Positions 7,489 through 11,401 of a stretch of DNA of 11,401 nt are shown here, in pieces. Position 1 is the first letter of the stretch, and every line of letters begins with the position of its first letter. Origin of the DNA: an uncultured Bacteroidales bacterium (lineage in GTDB: Bacteria > Bacteroidota > Bacteroidia > Bacteroidales > Paludibacteraceae); NCBI GenBank assembly GCA_937901225.1, contig CALCGX010000028.1, positions 1-11,401 on the forward strand. The letters are read 5' to 3'. The position numbers and the translations under genes are program-made. The notes below the pieces were generated by a model, which saw only the letters and a program-made list of their open reading frames with translations, ran no database searches and had not been told where the DNA came from.

Positions 7489-8151
7489 ATGAACGTACGT
7501 ATTGACGAGAGCTGGCGACAAGTCTTACAACCCGAATTCGACAAACCCTATTTCGAGTTGCTGACTAATTTTGTACGCAATGCTTATCGTACTACGCAAT
7601 GTTTCCCTCCTGCGGGGCAGATTTTTCGTGCCTTCGATCTTTGTCCGTTCAATAGAGTGCGTGTGGTGATTATTGGTCAGGATCCTTATCATGATTTCAA
7701 TCAAGCACATGGACTCTGTTTCTCGGTACAAGATGGGGTGCGTGTTCCTCCTTCATTGGAAAACATATATAAGGAACTTAATCGTGATTTAGGAAAACCA
7801 ATTCCTACTTCGGGTAATCTGACCCATTGGGCTGAGCAAGGGGTGCTATTGTTGAATGCCACGCTCACGGTAGAAGCTCATCGTGCAGGAAGTCATCAAG
7901 GAAAAGGTTGGGAAGAACTGACCGATGCTGCCATACAAGCACTTAATAATCAACGTGAGAATGTCGTTTTTATGCTTTGGGGTAGTTATGCACAGCGCAA
8001 AGGACAATTTATAGATCGCCGTCGTCATCTTGTGCTCACAGCGGTTCACCCTAGCCCACTCAGCGCTTATCGTGGGTTCATAGGTTGCGGACACTTCTCC
8101 CAAACCAATGCCTACCTTCAGCAACATGGTCAAACCCCAATCAATTGGTAA
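7489..8151 (+). CDS. ung: Uracil-DNA glycosylase, family 1
   Basis: Ung removes uracil from DNA as the first step of base-excision repair. From the ATG at 7489 the protein has 220 residues. It carries the complete family 1 set: GQDPYH at 63-68 with the catalytic water-activating D65, the uracil-pocket region AHGLCFSV, PPSLENIYKEL (87-97), GVLLLNATLTVE with N123, SHQGKGWEELTD, and the DNA-intercalation motif HPSPLSAYRG with H187. The residues after QDPYH are DFN rather than the more usual GPG or GVG, a small variation. An in-frame ATG at 7474 would add five residues (MPHSD) coming from a 16-bp palindrome. The shorter form is chosen because family members in Bacteroidales typically begin MNV followed by an acidic and ESW-like segment. 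polA follows 27 nt downstream in the same frame, so the two repair genes are probably co-transcribed. Confidence 0.96.
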   Translation: MNVRIDESWRQVLQPEFDKPYFELLTNFVRNAYRTTQCFPPAGQIFRAFDLCPFNRVRVVIIGQDPYHDFNQAHGLCFSVQDGVRVPPSLENIYKELNRDLGKPIPTSGNLTHWAEQGVLLLNATLTVEAHRAGSHQGKGWEELTDAAIQALNNQRENVVFMLWGSYAQRKGQFIDRRRHLVLTAVHPSPLSAYRGFIGCGHFSQTNAYLQQHGQTPINW

Positions 8152-8178
8152 TGTTTTACCCTTAAAACTTTTGCTCAC

Positions 8179-10488
8179 TTGAAAACGTTATTACTCATAG
8201 ATGCCTACGCGATGATTTATCGCGCGTACTACGCCTTTATTCGTGCACCTCGAATGAACTCGCGTGGAGAGAATACATCCGCTATCTTTGGCTTCGTTGT
8301 TACCTTTGAGGATTTGCTTAAGCGCCTTAAACCCAGCCATATTGCTGTTGCATTTGATCCCGCAGGACCTACTTTCCGTCACGAAGCATTTGAGCAATAC
8401 AAAGCGCAGCGTCAGGAGACGCCTGAGGATATTCGTTGGGCTGTGCCTCGTATCAAGCAGATTCTACAAGCAATGAATGTTCCTGTCTTGGAAGTGCCAG
8501 GTTACGAGGCAGATGATGTGATAGGAACTATTGCGCACAAGGCTGAGCAGGAGGGCTTTGAAGTCTATATGGCAACTCCTGATAAAGACTATGGTCAGCT
8601 TGTTACCGAACATATTTTCATGTATCGTCCTCGCCATACAGGCGGATTTGAGAAACTAGGCCCTCAAGAGGTCTGCGAGAAATATGGCTTGCAATCTCAA
8701 TCGCAAGTGATCGACTTGCTTGGTCTAATGGGAGATAGTAGCGATAATATACCTGGTTGTAAAGGGGTTGGCGAAAAGACTGCCGTACAACTTCTTCAGC
8801 AGTTTGGCTCAATAGATGGTCTTCTTGTTAATACAGACCAACTCAAGGGTGCATTGCAGCGTAAGGTACAAGAACAAGTGGAGGAGATTCGCTTCTCACG
8901 TTTCTTAGCAACAATTAAGACCGATGTACCTATTGAGTTTGATGCGCAAGCACTTGTATATCAAGACCGTAATTGGGAACTACTTGCACCCATCTACCGT
9001 GAACTTGAGTTCAATTCCCTTCTCAAACAAGCACCAACAGCACTTAAGCAACCAGCACCTAAAGTAGGCAAGAAGATTAAACCACAAGAGGCAACCTTGG
9101 ACTTGTTTGCTGATATGAATCCTGCAACAGAACATACAATGAAGCAAACCTCTGAAGAGGACGATTCCAAAGCAAGATTAGTATCATATCTTCTCAACCC
9201 AGAAGTGGCATATAATCCCGACCAACCTGTCAATTGGGAAGCGCTCGAGGCAGATACTTCCCTTTGGAATCTTTACCAGGAGGTAGAACTGCCACTCTCC
9301 GCTATTTTACGTGAGATGGAGCAAATAGGTGTACGTATTGATGTGCCTATGCTCAAGCAGGCAGAGGCTAAACTCAACAATGAACTCCAAACGATTGAGC
9401 AGCAGATATATACATCTGTAGGAATGACTTTCAATATCAATTCGCCTAAACAAGTGGGAGAAGTGCTTTTCGACCAACTCCAACTCGATGATAAGGCGAA
9501 GAAATCCAAGACGGGGCAATACTCCACTTCTGAAGAGGTGCTACTCGCCCTCAAACCCAAGCATCCTGTGGTGGGTTTAATCCTTGAATATCGTGAACTT
9601 AAGAAACTCATTTCTACCTATATTTCTGCTTTACCAAACTATATCAATCCAACTACAGGGAAGATTCACACCACCTATAATCAGACGGTTACGGCTACTG
9701 GTCGCTTGTCATCTTCCAATCCGAATCTCCAGAATCTGCCTATTCGTAGCGAGCGTGGTCAGTTGATTCGCCAAGCGGTTATTCCTGATGAAGGTTGCCT
9801 CTTCCTTTCGGCAGATTATTCGCAGATAGAGCTTCGCCTTATGGCGCATTTCTCGCAGGATCCTCATCTTGTGCAAGCCTTCCTTTCTGGGCAAGATATC
9901 CATGCGGCTACAGCTGCTAAGATTTTCAATGTATCGATAGAGGAGGTTACGAAAGAGCAACGCCGACAAGCTAAAACGGCTAATTTCGGTATCATCTATG
10001 GTATTTCAGCCTTTGGCTTGGCACAGCAGCTTGATTGCTCTCGTTCGGAGGCAAAGGCATTGATTGATGGCTATTTTGCCGCATTCCCTGGAGTGATAGA
10101 TTATATCGAACGTCAAAAACAACTTGCTCGCGAGCAAGGGTATGCTGTGACACTTTTCGGTCGCAAGCGTTATCTTCCCGATATTTTGTCGCATAATGCA
10201 ACGGTACGTTCGTTTGCTGAGCGCAACGCTGTTAATTCGCCTATTCAAGGTACTGCTGCGGATATTATTAAAATGGCAATGGTCACTATTCATCGTCGTT
10301 TGAAGGCAGAGGGACTGAAGGCGCAGATGATTATGCAGGTGCATGATGAATTGAACTTCAATGTGCCGATGGACGAGGTGGATAGGGTGCGTGAGATTGT
10401 GGTTGGCGAGATGCAGAATGTGGTGCATTTGACTGTGCCATTGATTGCCGACTGTGGAGTAGGGACTAATTGGTTAGAAGCGCATTAA
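8179..10488 (+). CDS. polA: DNA polymerase I, short form without a 3'-5' exonuclease domain
   Basis: PolA fills gaps and removes RNA primers and damaged strands. Domains in order: 5' nuclease at about 1-280, with metal ligands D8, D60, E110/D112/D113, D135/D137 and D186/D189; a poorly conserved linker at 283-333; a remnant of about 40 residues; and the polymerase domain from about 365. The polymerase has motif A SADYSQIELR (D546), an O helix RRQAKTANFGIIYG (R595, K599, F603, Y607) and motif C VHDE (D723/E724). At 769 residues it is about 160 shorter than E. coli Pol I. The FDTET and YAAEDAD exonuclease motifs are absent, and YLLNPE at 337-342 is all that resembles the old domain, so proofreading should be lost. 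The start is TTG at 8179, the only start-like codon after the ung stop; the next ATG (residue 12) would remove D8. No Shine-Dalgarno sequence is seen. Confidence 0.96.
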   Translation: MKTLLLIDAYAMIYRAYYAFIRAPRMNSRGENTSAIFGFVVTFEDLLKRLKPSHIAVAFDPAGPTFRHEAFEQYKAQRQETPEDIRWAVPRIKQILQAMNVPVLEVPGYEADDVIGTIAHKAEQEGFEVYMATPDKDYGQLVTEHIFMYRPRHTGGFEKLGPQEVCEKYGLQSQSQVIDLLGLMGDSSDNIPGCKGVGEKTAVQLLQQFGSIDGLLVNTDQLKGALQRKVQEQVEEIRFSRFLATIKTDVPIEFDAQALVYQDRNWELLAPIYRELEFNSLLKQAPTALKQPAPKVGKKIKPQEATLDLFADMNPATEHTMKQTSEEDDSKARLVSYLLNPEVAYNPDQPVNWEALEADTSLWNLYQEVELPLSAILREMEQIGVRIDVPMLKQAEAKLNNELQTIEQQIYTSVGMTFNINSPKQVGEVLFDQLQLDDKAKKSKTGQYSTSEEVLLALKPKHPVVGLILEYRELKKLISTYISALPNYINPTTGKIHTTYNQTVTATGRLSSSNPNLQNLPIRSERGQLIRQAVIPDEGCLFLSADYSQIELRLMAHFSQDPHLVQAFLSGQDIHAATAAKIFNVSIEEVTKEQRRQAKTANFGIIYGISAFGLAQQLDCSRSEAKALIDGYFAAFPGVIDYIERQKQLAREQGYAVTLFGRKRYLPDILSHNATVRSFAERNAVNSPIQGTAADIIKMAMVTIHRRLKAEGLKAQMIMQVHDELNFNVPMDEVDRVREIVVGEMQNVVHLTVPLIADCGVGTNWLEAH

Positions 10489-10490
10489 AG

Positions 10491-10520
10491 AAATCGCGAG
10501 GCAATGCCCCGCGATTTTTT
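10491..10520. terminator. Shared bidirectional terminator between polA and the DUF805 gene
   Basis: A 12-nt arm at 10491-10502 pairs with 10506-10517 around an AAT loop, with one A-C mismatch on the + strand, and is followed by an unbroken T run to 10520. Read from the other strand, the hairpin is followed by TTTCTTT. It begins two bases after the polA stop, and the T run contains the end of the DUF805 stop codon, so the convergent genes share it. Confidence 0.88.
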
Positions 10521-10908
10521 ATATTGTATTGTCTTCTTCAGGAAGACCATATTTGTTTTCTCCTTCTTCGCTACGATAAAATAGAAGGATGGTGTTCATA
10601 ATAGGAACAAAGTACCACCATCCACTATGACCACTATCGTGATAACGACGAATAGATACGCAAATATGTGGACATAGTGTGAGTAAAGCAAATGTCCATG
10701 CAATGACTTGGGCTATAATAGTAATGGTAGTTTCATCTCCAATACCTAATCCTACGCAAACTCCCGCGATGACTCCTGCTATAAAACCAATAGAGATACT
10801 CATAATCATAAGAAATAAGAAAAACCACCAATATTCAGAACGGCTTGCTCGCCCTTTGGCATTAGCATAGTTTTTGAATACGTTTTCAACGGATTTTGTA
10901 AATGTCAT
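10519..10908 (-). CDS. DUF805 family inner-membrane protein
   Basis: This 129-residue protein begins with a soluble N-terminus containing NYANAKGRASRSEYWWF, the DUF805 entry motif, followed by three to four hydrophobic helices at about 28-54, 60-80 and 94-110. The signature RRYHDSGHSGWWYF, equivalent to the family's R-R-L-H-D-x-x-x-S-G-W-W, is at residues 87-100. The end (EGENKYGLPEED) matches the usual G-x-N-x-[FY]-G close of the family. Its molecular function is unknown; it is an integral membrane protein. The gene is convergent with polA. Upstream on its own strand lies a 350-nt region with a structured RNA and two promoter candidates. No TAnnTTTG promoter was found between that RNA and the ATG, so expression may depend on readthrough of the RNA or on a non-standard promoter. 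Confidence 0.9.
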   Translation of the reverse strand: MTFTKSVENVFKNYANAKGRASRSEYWWFFLFLMIMSISIGFIAGVIAGVCVGLGIGDETTITIIAQVIAWTFALLTLCPHICVSIRRYHDSGHSGWWYFVPIMNTILLFYRSEEGENKYGLPEEDNTI

Positions 10909-10987
10909 AATAGTTAAATGATAAAATTGGTTATCCTACTCGTTTTGGGCCTTTCGGCTACTCCCTCGTACCTTGTTTAATTTGAAA

Positions 10988-11196
10988 TACGCACATAAAA
11001 AAGCACGGTACTTTTAGTGTATCTTGCTCTTGCTGGGTGTTTGGCGTAACCCGTACCTGCAATATAACATAAAAGCCCGCGCTCAAGCGCGAACATTCTA
11101 TCTATATTATTTCAGGTACTTACTAATAGTCGCCAAACTTTTGCAAGAGAAATAACAAGCTAAAATGCTTTTTCAATTATTTTCGTGATGTGCGTA
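10988..11196 (-). ncRNA. Rod-shaped structured RNA, probable 6S RNA (ssrS; Bacteroidales-1-like)
   Basis: Read on the - strand, nested complementary arms form an almost continuous rod: 11188-11196/10988-10996 (9 bp), 11166-11173/10998-11005 (8), 11160-11165/11012-11017 (6), 11156-11159/11023-11026 (4), 11143-11149/11027-11033 (7), 11131-11138/11039-11046 (8), 11113-11119/11053-11059 (7), 11103-11108/11061-11066 (6), 11096-11101/11069-11074 (6) and 11087-11094/11075-11082 (8), with a TTGA loop at 11083-11086. That is 69 pairs in 209 nt. Three pairs near the tip are G-U on this strand and would be A-C on the other, which favours the - strand. The largest internal loop with unpaired bases on both sides is 11 against 6 nt, between the sixth and seventh stems. 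Size, shape and upstream Bacteroides-type promoters fit 6S RNA, which binds RNA polymerase. The family identity is inferred, not confirmed. Alternatives are a long leader of the DUF805 gene or a palindromic mobile repeat. Confidence 0.6.
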
Positions 11197-11220
11197 CTAA
11201 ATACGCTTCTGTTTCATAGG

Positions 11221-11228
11221 CAAATCTA
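11221..11228 (-). promoter_or_regulatory. Second -7-type box (TAGATTTG) just upstream of the rod RNA
   Basis: TAGATTTG on the - strand matches TAnnTTTG exactly. Initiation about 6-9 nt downstream would place the 5' end near 11214, about 20 nt before the rod, giving an RNA of roughly 215-230 nt. No TTTG is found at the proper distance upstream (GAAA occupies it), so it is weaker than the distal candidate. Confidence 0.35.
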
Positions 11229-11258
11229 ATTTATTATTTATATTTTTGTTTCTGTTTG

Positions 11259-11290
11259 CAAAGTTACAAAAAACTTTTTGATTATGCAAA
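11259..11290 (-). promoter_or_regulatory. Bacteroides-type promoter upstream of the rod RNA
   Basis: On the - strand TTTG (11290-11287) is followed after 20 nt by TAACTTTG (11266-11259), a match to the -33 and -7 boxes used by the primary sigma factor of Bacteroidota. Transcription would start near 11253 and run toward the structured RNA and the DUF805 gene. Confidence 0.6.
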
Positions 11291-11298
11291 TTTATACT

Positions 11299-11328
11299 AA
11301 TTCCGTGATGTAATCAACGGGATTTTTT
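11299..11328 (+). terminator. Terminator-like hairpin on the + strand
   Basis: AATTCCGT (11299-11306) pairs with ACGGGATT (11317-11324) including one T-G pair, and GAT/ATC extends the stem inside with a one-base bulge and a GTA loop. The run TTTTTT at 11323-11328 follows. No + strand gene ends nearby, so what it would terminate is unclear; it could block antisense transcription. The same hairpin has no T run on the - strand. Confidence 0.5.
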
Positions 11329-11337
11329 GTCCCCACA

Positions 11338-11369
11338 TTTGCTATGTGTCTTATACTGAAATAGGTTTA
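11338..11369 (+). promoter_or_regulatory. Bacteroides-type promoter candidate reading out of the window
   Basis: TTTG at 11338-11341 and TAGGTTTA at 11362-11369 are separated by 20 nt. This matches the TTTG, about 20 nt, TAnnTTTG pattern except for the last base. Transcription would start at about 11373-11377, almost on top of the ATG at 11378. Confidence 0.45.
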
Positions 11370-11377
11370 CTCATAAA

Positions 11378-11401
11378 ATGAACAAAAAGTATCAATTATT
11401 A
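11378..11401 (+). CDS. Possible first eight codons of a gene cut by the window end
   Basis: An ATG at 11378 opens a frame reading MNKKYQLL to the window edge. The Lys-rich start followed by hydrophobic residues could begin a membrane or secreted protein, but eight codons prove nothing. Support is positional: a promoter candidate lies directly upstream and a terminator-like hairpin isolates it from the left. If both are right the transcript would have almost no leader. Confidence 0.25.

Noticed and set aside
10006..10428. Antisense open frame of 140 codons opposite the polA end
   Set aside because: His/Asn/Leu-rich, no family motifs, opposite conserved polymerase motifs B and C.
10679..10870. 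+ strand open frame of 63 codons
   Set aside because: Shadow of the DUF805 gene on the other strand; low-complexity Ile/Pro/Thr-rich with no motif.
10988..11196. Reading the long imperfect palindrome as a MITE or insertion-sequence remnant
   Set aside because: No target-site duplication flanks it, the outer arms are short with unequal internal loops, and G-U pairs favour an RNA on one strand. Not fully excluded without a genome-wide repeat search.
1..11401. CRISPR arrays, tRNA or rRNA genes, transposases, prophage genes
   Set aside because: No regular repeats, cloverleaf-forming segment, rRNA signature or transposase motif was seen on either strand.

Overview
The window is chromosomal DNA from a member of the Bacteroidota, most likely order Bacteroidales. 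This is judged from a type IX secretion (gld/por) gene cluster, a run of ftsX, a DUF3098 gene, uppP, truB and queA, start codons without Shine-Dalgarno sequences but with A/T-rich leaders, and promoter-like sites of the Bacteroides type (TTTG, about 20 nt, TAnnTTTG). The species cannot be named from the sequence.

Layout. Positions 1-3740 hold the end of gldK and complete gldL, gldM and gldN, all on the + strand. They encode the T9SS lipoprotein ring and its proton-driven inner-membrane motor. A hairpin at 3752-3773 separates them from the next block. Positions 3787-7433 hold five tightly packed + strand genes, each overlapping the next by 4 to 14 nt: ftsX (division and peptidoglycan hydrolase control), a two-helix DUF3098 membrane protein, uppP (undecaprenyl carrier recycling), truB and queA (tRNA modification). 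Then come ung (uracil-DNA glycosylase; a 16-bp palindrome lies just before the preferred start) and polA (TTG start; the 3'-5' exonuclease region is almost absent). polA ends at a strong hairpin terminator shared with a convergent DUF805 membrane protein gene on the - strand.

The last 490 bases (10909-11401) contain no complete gene, but they are not empty. On the - strand, positions 11196 to 10988 fold by eye into a nearly continuous rod of ten stems (69 base pairs in 209 nt). Three of these are G-U pairs that would be A-C mismatches on the other strand. Two Bacteroides-type promoter candidates lie just upstream of it. Shape and size fit a 6S RNA, possibly the one known as the Bacteroidales-1 motif, although that identity is inference. 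Further right are a + strand terminator-like hairpin, a good + strand promoter candidate, and possibly the first eight codons of a gene running out of the window.

Most of the window is conserved housekeeping and secretion content. The points most worth checking are the structured RNA and its two mutually exclusive 5' pairings, the exonuclease-stripped PolA, the ung palindrome, and an abrupt change in leucine codon choice near the end of polA.
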